Assembly: GCA_949358305.1 (NCBI GenBank)
Contig: OX442323.1
Span: forward strand, 5,890,001 to 5,954,000
DNA length: 64,000 nucleotides
Direction: 5' to 3'
Origin: Strigamia acuminata
Taxonomy: Eukaryota; Arthropoda; Chilopoda; Geophilomorpha; Linotaeniidae
This document shows positions 25,369-40,300 of this stretch, one piece after another (positions within the stretch are counted from its first letter, which is position 1; every line of letters starts with the position of its first letter). The notes below the pieces were generated by a model that was given only the letters and a program-made list of their open reading frames with translations, did no database searches and had not been told where the DNA came from. Made by a program: the position numbers and the translations under genes.

Positions 25369-28300
25369 ATGGAAGAATTCCAAAAGGTGAGTTACGTCAG
25401 GAGGAAAGTATTCCCTTTAAATTTATTTGTTTATATAAGTTCAAACTAACTGAAAACTGAAATAACCATGACCAAAATATTCACTGCGTGACATCATCGG
25501 TGTCAAGTTTAAACTGAAATTCTTGCTGAAATTGAGTTTAAACTAAAAAATAAAACAAAAAGGTAATAGAAGAATTGTCTGAAAGTTTGGAAACTGTCAG
25601 GAAATCATGTTAGAAACCTCCAAACCAAATCCAAGCGTAGTAAAATAAGTCTTCGACGGACGGTAGTTACGCTATGATTTCGCTATGGCTAGATCTGGTT
25701 GTGCATTTTTTATTCTACGCGTAGTTTATATTCAGTTTTTAGGTTAGGGCTGGGCTAACATCCTATTGTAACCCTTTGACTTTTTATTTATTTATTTATT
25801 TATTTATTTTTTACGTTTTGAGGATTGTAATAAGAATTTTTTATTTTTTCTAATAAAAAGGAAAGTGAATCCCAAACACACGATTTTATTAATAATAAAG
25901 CGTAATAAAAGCAGAGTGATACGAGCACTAAATATTTGTATGTGCACTCATAAAATTCATCTTACAAGGAACTAAAATTATAGAGTACAAGACATCCGTT
26001 TTACTAAACCCAAATCTTGAATAATTGGTTCATTAAGGAAGTTTTTCTTTTATTATCTCCATAAATAAATAGGCAAAAAGCAAGAAATCAGTATTTATTT
26101 CCATCCATATATAATAACTTATTTTATATATACATATAATTTTGAATTTTGATTGAAAAATGGAAGGATCGAACACTTCCTTCATTCCTTGCATCCCAAA
26201 TGAAAATGCAGTTACCTTTTAAAGCCTAACAGCGATTCATTACCATCTGGTGACAAGTCCAATGAACAGTGATCGATGTTCATCAGTCGAATGAATAATC
26301 AAATAATCAAAAGTCAATGATCCTCAAATCAGCCTCACTCCCAAAATAATTATCAAATAAATTATTGTATAACAACAACAAATAAATGATGTTATTTATG
26401 ACTTGTCCGATAATGTACAATCCCGGCCGTAAAAATTGTCGTCTTTTCCCTACGCTTTGAGGAAAAGACGAGAATTTTTATGACCGGGATTGTACATACA
26501 TAAAAAGTCGCCAAAATCTATACAGACATTTTATTTCGTGCTTTGCGTAAATTACAAACACGCACTCGGGGATCTTGACATTGCTCAAATTATATATCTT
26601 TTTCGTGCATTATGGTTGTATATAGCATTAGGAAAACCTGATGGGTGACGGTTTTAATTCATGCGTTACTTTTCACATTCTTGACAGTCTTAACCTGGTT
26701 TTTGAGTCAAGTGTTTGACTGCAACTGTAAGATTGTACTAGCCACGGGCTAATTACAAGAATCTATCCATATCTTAAGAGTTTTTAACCCTTGAATGTTG
26801 TAACCAGCTGTGGGTTTATTCTAGTCGAGTTTTCCTCGATGAACCTCGTCTGGCCAACCCGGAAATGTAAAAGCAGAATTTTTGCTGAGTTTCTCTTCAT
26901 GGATTATCCGTCAAGGGTGGAGAGAAGAAGTCACATTATTGTCATTTCGTGTAATTTCCTCTCTCAAATTGTTTGCAAAACAAAATAATGAAGGTTCCTA
27001 AGAGCAAGCACGGGGCCGGCAGTGAATTAAGGCGTTTTGGACTAAATTGTGGAGTGCGGCTCTGCCCATATTCAAATGTGAAAAAAATTGGGTTCCGCAC
27101 AAATGTTGAGTTGGTAAGCATCTCTATTTTTGGTCTGGGATGAACAGTGAATTATGGATGCAAAACAACCTACTCATCAATTTCTTTTTCTCTTTAACGT
27201 TGAAATTATCGTGTGGGAACTGTTCCACCCTCATTTTCTCTAAAACATTGCTTCAACTATTATTATTCTGGTAATTTTTGCATATAATTTGGGAATTTAC
27301 TAGTCTAGTTTTGCAGGCCCTAGAGGGAAGATGATTTTTCATGCTGTGTTCCCCATTTCAGACTCATTATAAATTGTGTTTGGAAGTGGAATATTCATTC
27401 TTTCAAGTCCTCTGACCTACCAACCTGCCATTGTTTATTGAATGGGTGTGCGAGTTAAGAAGGTGGAGTTTAATGCGAACGTGTATGTGGATATGTATAG
27501 AAAAGGAAAAATTGTTTATTGTGTCTTCAATACAACTCATTCATTGCAAGGTTAAATCTACATACAAAGAAGTGAATGATAAGAGTGGAAAAGGCAGTTT
27601 AATGGGCAAAAGATGATAGGTCAGTGTGGAATTTTACCTTGGAGAAGAAAAGAAAAAATGAAATGTTTGTTTTGCATTTAGAGAGAGAGAAATATTTCTT
27701 TTGCCTTGCATATAAGATGCTTGGAGGTCACGTGTTGAATTTTTCAGGTAGCAGCCCTAGTCTTAATGGAATGTGGAAATTCCAGCATAATAAAACGAGG
27801 AAGTGGTGTAGTGTAAAGGCCAAAAATAAGAAATTGCATGTTTTTGTTTATTGGTTTTTCCTAGATATAGATCATTAATTGCTTATTGTGCTGTTAGATG
27901 TTGATTTTTTTTAAATTCTGGTGGAGTTAATGAGTTTTGTTTAACCTCTTTTCGAGTTTGAAGTGGGTTTGTGTGATTTTTTCCATGTGTAGGCGTAACT
28001 TGACAAATGAGAAATTGGAGAAATGGAAGAATGTCAATGCGTTTTACAGTTGGGAGGAGAGAATTAGTTGTAGACAAGTTCCTTGAAACAAATATAGAGG
28101 AGAGAGAGAGTAACCTCAGGCTTTTGGGTGAGAGAAAAAAATGTTTTTCTTCTCTTAGGGCAAGGCATGCCCGAGTTCAATGTTCAGCAAATTGCTGACT
28201 AAAGAAAGGATGTGGTTAAATGGTTAGGAATAAATACACTCAAGGTTAATTCTATGTTTAATGTTGCAAATTGTGAGTATTGGTTGATTGACAGCTATTA

Positions 28301-31300
28301 TGAGTAATTTGAAAGAACAAAAAATGAATTGTACTGTTTTAATTTGTGTTTATTCTCATTTTTATTTGCAGGGCGATTTGATTTGGTTTGACCCTGGTTT
28401 TGGATATGCCTTACCTGGAGAAGTTGTTGAATACCACAGAGCTGGACAGGTGATGACTGTCCAAGCCATAATAGGCGGAAAAGTATGTTGTTCAATGTTG
28501 GTACAGTCGAGCTTCAGTGTAACGAATCGCAAGAAATTGGTTCGGTATAACGAAAGTTCGTTATATCAAAACTTTTTAACATGGTGTTCTATGGCCAGGT
28601 GTTTGATCGAAAGGCGTAATTACCCTTTCTGCATCTTCTGCTGATATTTCTGCTTGCATTCAAGAAGAAATTATCGGCGCAAAGTGCAGAAAAGCTATGG
28701 TTTAACCCTCAGATGGACAATCTCCAAAGACGACACTTTGGTGCCCATAATGTACCAAATTAAAGTTTTGAAGCGCCGTTAATGTCATTAAAATCATTTT
28801 ATTTATTATCACAAGGAAAGTGCGTTTTTATATTTTTAAGTATTCGTTATAACAAAAAATTCGTTATTTATTATCACAAGGAAAGTGCGCATTGAGATAG
28901 ATGTTTTTTATATTTTTAAGTATTCGTTATAACAAAAAATTCGTTATATCGCGGTTCGTTATAAAGAGGTTCGACTGTATTGAAATTAAATTCGCATTAT
29001 CATTTTTGTCTCTCTTTGTACAGTCACAAGTCTTCACGATGAATAACGTGGCCAGTGTTAAGCGAAGGCAGGAGCTCGCATCTTCCGGAGAAGATGATAT
29101 GATACATTTAAAGTGCGTATCAATGCAAGCTAATGAATTGAGGATTCAGCTATTCAGTTGATAAAAAAATGACAGTGGTTTGCAGTTACAAGAAAAAAAT
29201 TGTCTTAAACTTGTGTTGAATGACTCCTAAGCTTACAATTCACTGCAAGCCATTGACCTTAATAATAGAATGTTTATATTCAAGGCCGGTTTCAGTGTTA
29301 AAAAAAGGAAAAAAAAAAACTTTCTTTGTAGCCTTGTTTACGGGAGACAGAAAACCGGACACATGTCCTTGTAATTGCATTCATGACGGATCTATTAATA
29401 ATTATAAGTTTGAAGTGAATTGTAATCTTAATTAAGATGTATTTTCTATCCTAGCGATTTGAATGAAGCGTCCCTCTTGTGGAATTTGAGGCTACGGTAT
29501 GATAAACAGTTGATTTATGTAAGTGTTTGATTTATTGTCAAGCTGAATTGACAGTTAATAATAACTTGTAATCATATCAAGACCTACACTGGGAGTATTC
29601 TGGTAGCCGTAAATCCGTACAAAATGTTTGACATTTATGGATTGGATATAGTAAAGAAATACGAGGGACAGATTTTAGGAACGTTACCCCCGTAAGTTTT
29701 GATTTTTATAAGATTTTCTAAGATTTTTATGAGATTTTCTAAGATTTTTATTAGATTTTATAAGATTTTTATTAGATTTTATAAGATTTTTATTAGATTT
29801 TATAAGATTTTTATCAGATTTTATAAGATTTTTATGAGATTTTATAAGGTTTTTATGAAATTTTATAAGATTTATTTAAGTTTTTATAATATTTGATTAT
29901 TTACGAGCAAAAACTGATGACATTACATTTTCAGGCATTTGTTCGCTATTGGTAGTTCCGCATACGCTCGAATGAGCAAAGATAGGGAAAGTCAAGTTGT
30001 AGTCATTAGGTATGTGGTTTATTTTAATTTAGAAATATAATAATTGCATTTTGTATCTTATTGAATGCTATTTTAGTGGGGAAAGCGGTGCTGGAAAAAC
30101 TGAAAGCACCAAACTGATAATGCAATACTTAGCAGCTGTAAACAAGTCATCTAGCAATCTCATAACTGAACAGATTTTAGAAGCGAGTCCTCTTCTAGAA
30201 GCGTTTGGAAATGCCAAAACTGTTAGAAATGATAATTCTAGTCGATTTGGCAAATATTTAGAAGTTCATTTTAAAAAGTACGTTAGTTTAACGTTAAATT
30301 GTAGCAATGATAAATAATGATTCTTTTATTTTGTGAAAATTAAATTAGTGGTGTCATAACTGGGGCTAACACGACCGAGTATTTGTTGGAGAAATCTAGA
30401 ATTGTAACTCAGGCGCCGGAAGAGAGAAATTATCACGTTTTCTACGAGATCTTGGCTGGTCTGAACGACGAAGAGAAAGAAAAGTATGGATTAACCTCCG
30501 CCGACAAGTATTTCTACCTGAATCAAGTAAATCCAAACCAAAATCGCAGGATTGTGTAAGTTTTTAATATTTTATTTTCTCGTTTTATACGAAGGGGGGA
30601 AGCTGTGAAATTCCATGCAAAGACGATGGCGAAGACTTCCAAGCTCTTTTATCCGCTGTACAGGTTTTAGGTTTTTCACTCGACGAGCAGGAAACCATTT
30701 TTCGAATTTTATCATCTGTTCTTCATTTGGGGAATATTTATTTCCACAGAAAACCAGTAAAAAGGGAAGGGTTATACGAAATTAGAGTGGAATTAATTGA
30801 ATTCTCGTGAATTTTAGCTGAAACATGGCCAAGAAGGCGTTGAAATAGGCAGTAATGCCGAGATTAAATGGACGTCTCACTTACTGCAGCTCAGTCCTGA
30901 TGGAATAGTGCAAGCATTGACAACAAAAACAACTGTTAGTAATATTTAGTCGTTGCGCCAAATCAAAGACTGATTTTTGTTATGTAGGAAGCACGAAACG
31001 AAAAACTCATGACGCCATTGAATCTCGACCAAGCGCTTGATGCCAGAGATGCGATTTCCAAAGCGCTTTACTCGCGCTTATTCTCTTGGTTGGTTCAGCG
31101 AATTAACAGTATTGTTTGTAAAGGATCTAAGAAAACGTCTATAGCTATTCTTGATATTTTCGGATTCGAGGTATAGTTATTCTGAATGATGCTCGACATT
31201 TATTCTCTGTTCATTCTTTTTTTCTGTAGGATTTTCAGGAAAATAGTTTCGAACAGTTGTGCATCAATTACGCGAATGAAACGCTTCAGTTCTATTTCAA

Positions 31301-34300
31301 TAAGCACATTTTCAAACTTGAGCAACAAGAGTACGCCAAAGAGAAAATAGAATGGCAGACAATTGCTTTTCAAGACAACCAACCGGTTATTAATCTCATC
31401 TCAAAAAAGCCGGTTGGAATATTACACTTGTTAGACGACGAAAGCAATTTTCCAAAGGTGAATTACATTGAAATTAAATTACCTGAAACGTATTTTATAA
31501 TGTCATTACCTTTGGCAGGCCACAGATATGTCATTTTTGGAAAAGTGCCATTACAATCACGCGTTGAACGAGCTTTACAGTCGGCCGAGAATGTCTTCCA
31601 TGGAGTTTGGAATAACGCATTACGCTGGACAAGTTTGGTATTCGGTCGAAGGATTTTTAGATAAGAATCGTGACACGTTAAGATCGGATGTCGTGGAATT
31701 GCTCATCAGTAGCAAACTTCAGGTAATTGATGCCATTTATCTCGAATTTATCTGGAATTTATAATTTTATCCGCTATTTGAAGATGATATCGAAGATGTT
31801 TATGGAACTGAGAAACACCGGCGAGGCGACTAAGACGGTTAATAGAAGCAACGGACGTTTTGTCACGATGAAACCACGAACTCCGACTGTTGCTGCTCGA
31901 TTTAATGACTCGCTGCTCGCTTTAGTTGAAAATATGACGAGGTGTTTTTAATGTGAATTATTCAATGTGTGCGGCCGGCTTATATAAACTTTATTTTCAG
32001 GTGTAATCCATGGTTTGTGAGATGCATCAAGCCGAACAACGAAAAAGCGCCGATGAATTTTGACATGGCGATAGTGTTGGAGCAATTACGCTACACTGGA
32101 ATGTTGGAAACGATTAAAATTCGAAAAATGGGTTATCCAGTTCGAATGAAATTCCAGCAGTTCTGTGAAAGGTGCGAGTAAAAGCGGTCGAGTGTGATGA
32201 CATAAATTGAGTGGAATGATGTGTTAAGCTTGGTCAAGCAGAACAATCCACTTAGTCGTAAAACCGTATTTAAAAAAAATATATATTGAAATTGTGTCAT
32301 ACGCGTGACATTTAAATTTATTTTTGTTTATTAGATATCGGTGTTTGGTCCGCGATAGAATCCCTAAGGGAGTCCCAACTAGGGAGATCTGTAAAGTGAT
32401 TTTGGACAGTGATCCTCACAGAAGGGATCATTATCAATTAGGCACAACTAAAGTATTATTGATTATATAGTATTTTGGTTTTTTTAATGTTAATATTTTG
32501 TGGTTGTTTTGTTTAGGTGTTTTTGCGTGAAACGATGGAGCAAATGTTGGAACAGAAGCGGTGTAATCTTCTTAATAATGCTGCGATTATTCTTCAGAAA
32601 TGCATTCGCGGTCGTGTAGCGAGGAAGAAGTTTTTATCCATGAGGAAAAACACGACGAAAATTCAGGCGCGAATTAGAGGGTTTTTAATTCGGCAGAAAT
32701 ATCAAAAAATTCGACGGGGCATTATCCGAGCACAAGCTACTTACAGAATGGCGCGGCAAAAAGAGCGGTATAAGGAATTGAAAGTTGAAATGAAACGACA
32801 AGAGGCGGCCGAAGCGAAGGCGAGAGAAATTGCTAAAATAAAGGCGCAGAAAAGTGAAATGGTAAAAAAGTGCAAATTTATTGTTAAAGAAAATTTTGAT
32901 GATTTTTTTGTTTTTGTTTTTTAAAAAGGAAAAATCTGCAAGAGCGGCTGCAACAGGAATAAATTACTTAGAAATTCCAGCTGAACTTGCGTTTATATTC
33001 AGCAAATTAGAAGGTTAAGTAATTATATAGTTTATGATTATCTGTTTGTAACGATTTTTTTTTTTGTTTAGACTGGCAAGTTTCTTTTAGCGATCGCAAC
33101 ATCATAAAAGTAGTCGGACAGGTTCCGTTCACAGAAGATCATTACCGTCTTCCACCGGACATCGATTACTTTCCTTTCTCAAAATTCGTCAACATTTATT
33201 TTAAGGTTGCAGTCTACTTTATTTTGTTTGTATGAAAATTTTGGTTTGATTCTAAGATTTTTTCTACAGAGCCACAACCTTGGTGCTAGAAAAGAACCGA
33301 TCAAAGTTCCATTTTTGGCCAAACTCAAAGATAGCGATTACCACGAATCGTTGGCCATCTTCAAACTCATTCTCCGTTTTATGAGCGATGATAATTTGGG
33401 TAGTAAAAAAGAATCGGCATTGGGCAATTATATTGTGCAGAAGGTATCGTTGAATCATTATCCGAGCTGGATTTAAAGAAGGGACACTGTGCATTTTATA
33501 GCGACAGAACGACAACTTTAAATCCGGCTCTAATTCTAACATTTGACAATTTTATAGAACATTGTGTTTGTAGGGTTTGACGAATGAAAGTTTACGCGAC
33601 GAAATCTTGTGTCAATTAGCCAACCAAACGTGGAAAAACGACAGCGAAGTAAGCATTGAACGTGGCTGGTTGCTAATGGCAAATTGCTTGTCTTGTTTTC
33701 CACCAAGTAAAACCCTTTTCAAATACCTCATGAAGTAAGTTTGTCCAGTTTTAGTTTTTACTGCATGGTATTAAGATGTTGTTGCTTGTCGAATGATTAG
33801 ATATGTGTCCGATCAGGCGTACAATGGCTACAAAGCCACTTGTCAGAATAAATTGCTTCAAAGCGAGAGGGTTGATTCGTATTTAGTTCGCATGTACCCT
33901 CCTTGCAGCCTTGAATGGAAAACTAATCGTAAACATTGCAACATGGCTTTGGAAGTTGTGTTTGTTGATGGTAACTAGTGAGTATGAAAAGCCGCAAACA
34001 ATCGAATAAGTTGTGATTTGTCTTAGATGAAATGATGTATGGACCAGTCGAGTCTTGGACAGTTGCCGAAGAATTTTGCTCGGTTCTTCTGAAAGAAAGG
34101 TAGCAAAATGAGACGCTGGAAGTGTAAAATATTGTGGTAATATTTGATGTTTGTGTTGCAGGGGAATTAACGAATGCTGGGGCTGGTCCGTCAGCTTATT
34201 AAATGCAAATGGCAGCGCTGAATTGAATGGGTACGATTACGTTTTGGATGCTGTTAGCGAAAAGGAGATTCCGCCCGCTTTTCCAGTTTGCATTTCTCCG

Positions 34301-37300
34301 TTTCTAAATTCCCGGGATTCACATTCCGACAGGCAAAAGCCAACTTCACCGATGTAAGTGCACGAATTATTCGTTCCGGCACTATTTATTTGACGCTCAA
34401 TGTTCTCGCAGAGCTGCCACTTCCGATTTTACAAGATCTCTCGAAGTCGATGTCAATTTCCAAACGCCGGTGGAACCACCGAGGAAATTTGGACAAATGT
34501 ATCGAAGTAGATGTAAGTGGAGGCCAGGTTGTGCCAAGTTGTGCGTGACAATAATTTTATTTTAAAATTTAGCTCACGAAATGATTCTCGAAGATACAAG
34601 AACGACATCTCAATTTGGGCCAAAAGAAAAGCTTTCCAACGCCTTAAGTCCGTCGAGTGCGTTGAACGGGCGTTATTTCGAAGGGAACGGCCGCGCTCCG
34701 AGTTTAGAGCATTTGGGACTCTCGCAAAGCAAACTGAACGAGCGGTATCGTTCGGTGGAGAATCTAACCGAACAACAAGTCGTCAACCAAAACTTTTTCA
34801 TCCAAACCGATCTGCAACGACGCGAGCAGCAATCGACGAAGAACGGCAACAAAAACTGGAACGAACCGGGCTGGGGCTTGGCGCCTTCCGCATTGAACGA
34901 CCGTTATTTCCAACCCGAAGACGAGAAAGACGTCCCGAACAAAGCGCCGAACAATTTTGACCTCAACGGCGGACATTTAAACGGGCACGGCAAAGACGCG
35001 GAGCGAAACTCATCTCCGATGCCCGACACCAACGGCAGTATCGATTTTCCCGAGTTCGATTTCCCAGAAGCAAACATCGACAACGATAAGTACAATCGAA
35101 ACAACAACCGGTTCATCAAATCTTCCAAAAAGGCGCAGTCAAGCAGCTCGTATTCGCACTCCGCAAAAGGATACCTGGAAATCAGGGAAGGTCCGAAAAG
35201 CTCGGCCTTATCCGACACTTCCGAAGCACCTTCTTTGGCATCTCACGTGCGCCAAGTTCGGGTTCCATCTCACACGTCCGACTTGGACCAATACCTCGAC
35301 GATCTCTTCAATCCCGTCCTGGACGGCAATCTGGACGAACTGAGCGATGCGCGATCGTTGGCCGCGTCCATCAAAGGCGGAGACGACAAACCAAAAGAGA
35401 TTCATTGCAACCTGGACACTTTTATCGACGATTTATTCGATCGAATCGCGGTTGGTTACGGTCTTGACGACCTGAGCAACGTTGACGAACTCTCGGCACG
35501 TCTCAAAGGCGGCGGCGAAGGAGTTGGCGGCATGGATTCGCAAGGAGCTACGGCGACGGCGACGCCATTCAATATGATGTTGGGAGGTCTTCAGTCGCCG
35601 GTACCGGGTTTGTTGTCCCCGCAGCAAATGTTGGCGCCGGGTTTGGCGGGCGCGTCGCCTTTGGTCGGCGGTCTGCAAATGATGTCGCCGGTTAACACGA
35701 CGTTGCCATTGTATACATTGGGAGGTATAGTTGTTTTGACACGTTTAGATTGCATTTAGATTTGATATTTGAATGTGTGGAATTAGTAAAGGTCGATAGT
35801 GTATTGTTTTTAACGCAGGCCTGAGTGAAAAGCCTTCAGGTTCTACTCCATTAATGTTTGCTTATGTGCCATTGTACAATTCATCAGGTAGGCAGCTCAA
35901 TAAATATAGGCACTCTTGGTGATTTGTTTGTATGAATGGCACGGAATTGTTTGGAACACCGGCTTGCACTTACTAATATGTGTGATTAACTTGTCAGTGG
36001 GAGATTTTGTGGGGAAGTGGCATGCGTTTGAATGGAAATCGTTCTGCACTTATTTTCTTTTGTAATGTCAGTTTATTTGATGTTGTTTTTATTGTGGATT
36101 AGGCTTTAATCTACCTATGTGGAACCCTGCCAGTGGGATAATGGATCCCAATCAAATTGCATTGCAGCAACAATTGCTTCAACAGCACCAGCAACAAGCC
36201 CTACAAATTAATGCTGTAAGTTGTAATTTTTTGAGAGGTTGTGTCCATGTTGCAGGAGGATAAAATAGGTGAAATTTTAGCAAATGCAACAACGAGCCTT
36301 TTTGGCATCAGCGGTGCAGCAGAATCTACAAATGCAGCAGCAGTTGATGCAACAAAACCAAGCTCTTCAGCAGTTGCTTCAACAGTCTGAAACTCTGGTA
36401 AGCAATTAGATTTTAATATTTACTTATCAGGATGTGTTTATAAAGATTGTTTGTGTTACTAACTACGCAGCAGGAGTCGCCTGGTCACACTAAAGCGGCA
36501 ACTACTTCCCAAACTGTGAGTCACAGTCATAACAAACATTGGAACGAAAGCAGTCAAATCCACACTATGTCTCCACCACCTCCACTTCCACCCAAATCAG
36601 CAAACGACAATCTCCATTCTCCGCCGTTGAGATACAACCAAGTGACTTCGCCGCCTTTTAATAAGTCACCGTTAGGAAAAAGCCCGCAATCGACTAAGAA
36701 CGCTTACGGAGAGGTTTTATCCGAATTAAGGAATCGGAAGAGCTCTTCGGACACAAACCACATGAAATTTATTCCAACCGGTAACATACCCCCACCACCA
36801 CCGCTTCCGCCGGAACTTCCGGAATCAAACAGACCGTTTGTAAATGTGTACGGAAGAGCCAAGACTGTGCGTATTGGGAAATGGCGGTGGCCGCCTTTGT
36901 CCGATGGAACTGATTCTGGGAGTTACTTCGAATTTAAGCTACGCCAACACCAACGAAGAAGCGACGACGGTGGCCGGCTTTCTTCTTCGTCGGATGATCT
37001 TGGTGATTATTCGAAGGAAAAGAAACTGACTTCACCGGATGAGTTTTCCAGCAGTGACGGACAAAGGTCTCACGATAACTCGTTCGAAAGCGGTGATCAG
37101 AAACAGGCGGCTGGAAGTGTTGGAAAATTGAAGATCAGTTCAGAAATGAAAGCGAAGTTAGAAGCGGTAACGCTGAATCACAGTGTTCGATCGAGTAATA
37201 GCACGGATGCGCGGCGCGTGTACGCCGCGGTCAACAAGTTGAAAGCCCAAGCACGAGACGACGGAGGAAAACACATTGCAATTAGAAAGTTGGAAGAGAA

Positions 37301-40300
37301 TCGAAAATTAGCTTTGCAGCAACAACTTGGAGGAATGTACGGTTCGAATGATTTCGACGATGATAGATCGACAGAGGTTCGGCTTTTTCTCTCGCTAGCA
37401 TTGACAGGCGTAAAATCATTTAAACTTGTCTATATTTTTTAAAAACAGTCTAAATGTAACATTTCTGTGCTGTAAAATTATAAATAAGTTTGAATGACTG
37501 CGAATGTGCCTGCTGTTTATTTTTCTAATTGTTTGTTTGTTGTTTGAAGATGGGAAAGGAAATTCGTGGTTCGGTGTTTCGGAATCGATCTCCTCAGCCT
37601 CCGCCTCCGCCTGTGGCTCCACCAACATTCAATATGCCTCCCGTACCTCCTCCGTTGATTGGTAATAGCTACTACGACGGTGGTGATACGTCGGTAATCG
37701 AACCGAAGTCTCCACCTGCTCCAATTTCCCCATCAGCTCGAGAGTACAATCAGCACAGAATTGATAACAGAAACGAGACTTTTTCTAGAACCGAGAGGAT
37801 TTCTCAACTTGAAAACCATCGAAGTATTTGAATTCAATTTTTTTTATAAGTTTAAATTTTGTATTAAATTTATTGAAGATGTTTTAGGCGAAACTCGTGA
37901 AAGGTCCAAGAATTTTGTCCAAAGAGAAGTTGATTCGTTACACACAAAAACGTCGAAAACAAAACACCATTCAACGAATAAATCCTTGTACAACACTTAC
38001 ACGAGAATGCCTTGGACTCTTCGCGTTAGAAAAGAGGTTGGTTTTCCGTGTCAAAAATTGTGTTATGAATTCTAATCGTTTATTATTGACTGTAGGTTTT
38101 CACCCCCAGTGAGGAACTGACAAATCCTTTAGCTTTCCATCTTGTGTTTTGTCAAATTGTACAGGACGTGTTTTCGAATTCCTGTATTCGATTTAATCGA
38201 GAGGAGAGACGGAAATTGCGCCAATTACTTGGTAAAAAAACTTAAAATTTTACCAATCAAGTTTTAAATATAACAGTTTATCTTTTTAGACGGATATGGG
38301 ATTACGCCAAACAATTTACATTCAACTCATCATAAAACTGCCATCAAGAAGAATATAGTTGACCTGGCCCGAGATGCAGCTACTTACTTTTCGAGATTGT
38401 TCCCTGTTTCGGTAACTAAATTAGCACAAATTTTTGAGTTATTGAGAGTTACGGCTCTTCGTTTTCTTCTAGGGTGGTCGAGCTGTACCACAAGTTGAAA
38501 TGCTGGGAGTGTCCCATTCGGGGGTCCGGTTAGTTAGGCGACATCGAGACTTACCGATCGATTGGTTGGAAGTGCTCGACGAATTCGCATTTGAAGATAT
38601 TGCCGAAGTGAGCAACCCGAGAGGCAGCACTTTGCAATTATTGTTCCAAAATGGCCAGCGAATTGTATTATACACGCACAGGGTAAGAGTTTTCATTCAA
38701 TTTTTTCTAATATGACCTCGGACAATCTTATTTCTATTTGTCAGGCTTTGCAAATTAGAAATTTAATCGATCAATTTGCACTGGACGCTGATTCCGGCGC
38801 CCACGAATACGTAAGAGCGGTAGCCGACTATATCACGCGAGAATCCACTCTTCTGAGTTTTAGAAAAGGGGACATTCTACGTGTTGTGAATAAAAACCAA
38901 TACCTTGACAAAGGTAATGTTTGCGAATATAATTGCTTGACTTTCTGTTTTTAATTACAAAAGGCGATGTAATTAATGGTGCGTGTGTATTCCCTTGTCC
39001 TACTGGTGACAATTGTTTTGCTTGACCCCAATAATAATTTAAAAATGCATAAATTTTAGTTGTGATATGCTTGAGTTATTTTGTTTAATTCGACGCAGGT
39101 TGGCTGTACGGCATTTTAGATGATCAAGCGGGAATTTTCCCATGTGAATATGTACTTCCACTTGGAAGAAATGAAGCGGTGACTTCGGTCAGGAAAGACG
39201 TAAGTACAATTCAATTTGATTTAATTTTAACATTTTTTGTTTTATATATAATAAAAGAAAATTAAAATTAAAATTTTTGTTTAAAATAAGTTATTTTTTT
39301 AGTAAGGAATTAAATTATTATTATTATTATGAAAAAAAGATGGAGATTTTGTATTAATTGTAAAAAAGTTATGTATTTTTTCAATGAAATGTGAACCAGG
39401 TTAATGGAAAGATAATTATAGGTTAGACTTTTATCCAATTTTTATTACAATTTTTGCTTTTGTTTTGTGTTTTTGTAGGTAAAACTGAAAAAAACTGTTA
39501 CAACTGAGCGACAAACAACAATCTCGACTACGTTGCATTCGGAAGCGGTAACCGATAGTCCACCGGCCGTAGAAAAGGAAAGTGCGGACTTGAGGGAAAA
39601 TAGAGAAACAAATTGGACCGAAAGAAGAATGGTTGTAAGAACATTTTAATCATTTTACACCTGACATTTTTCTTCCACTTCCATATTCTTATTTGCAGCA
39701 TGATGACTTTCCTGATGACAAAAGTGACACCAGTTTTGTGGCACCACAAAATGATGGCAAACATTCTCTGCTCCAATTTGCACTTCTCAATTTCAGACAA
39801 TCCCTGGATAAGTAAGTATAAATACGTGTAATCTTCTTTAATTGACATTTTTTGGGCACGCTTGAACATAAACAACAGGAAAATTAATATCAATCCAAGA
39901 TTTATGGCTGCAAATGAATAAATTGAAGGGTTTAGTTGGAGTTTTTCATCAACCATGAAATGAGTGGGTGGGAGCAGAAATGTACACCTTTTTGACTTTG
40001 AAGTTGTAACACACTGACTTAAAGTTGACCACACAAGCACATGGCAGCTCTAGTGTTGCCTCAGTATCAAATTGTTTATTGTCTACTTCAATTTGAGGAT
40101 TTTTTATATGATTCTCACAGGTATGAAATGCTAAGAACTGCAGATGGATCCATCAGAGGGTCGCTTAAGATGATTGAAAGTTTGAAAACCAAGAAGAAGG
40201 GTAAAAAAGGAAAAGGTATGTTTCTCTTTTGCAATTTTCTAAAAGTAAACTTTTAATCCCAACATGTCAAAACATAAATTTATTTTTGTCATAATTTTTA

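Noticed and set aside
32220-32340. Extra coding exon in the myosin motor intron
   Set aside because: The flanking exons join in frame with expected myosin sequence ([19 protein letters not shown]), leaving no room for another exon.
34517-34960. 147-codon Arg-rich frame
   Set aside because: It is an out-of-frame shadow of the large myosin tail exon (34581 onward).
39528-40040. 170-codon minus-strand frame across myosin XV exons and introns
   Set aside because: It crosses well supported plus-strand exons and has no family-like features. It is a shadow frame.
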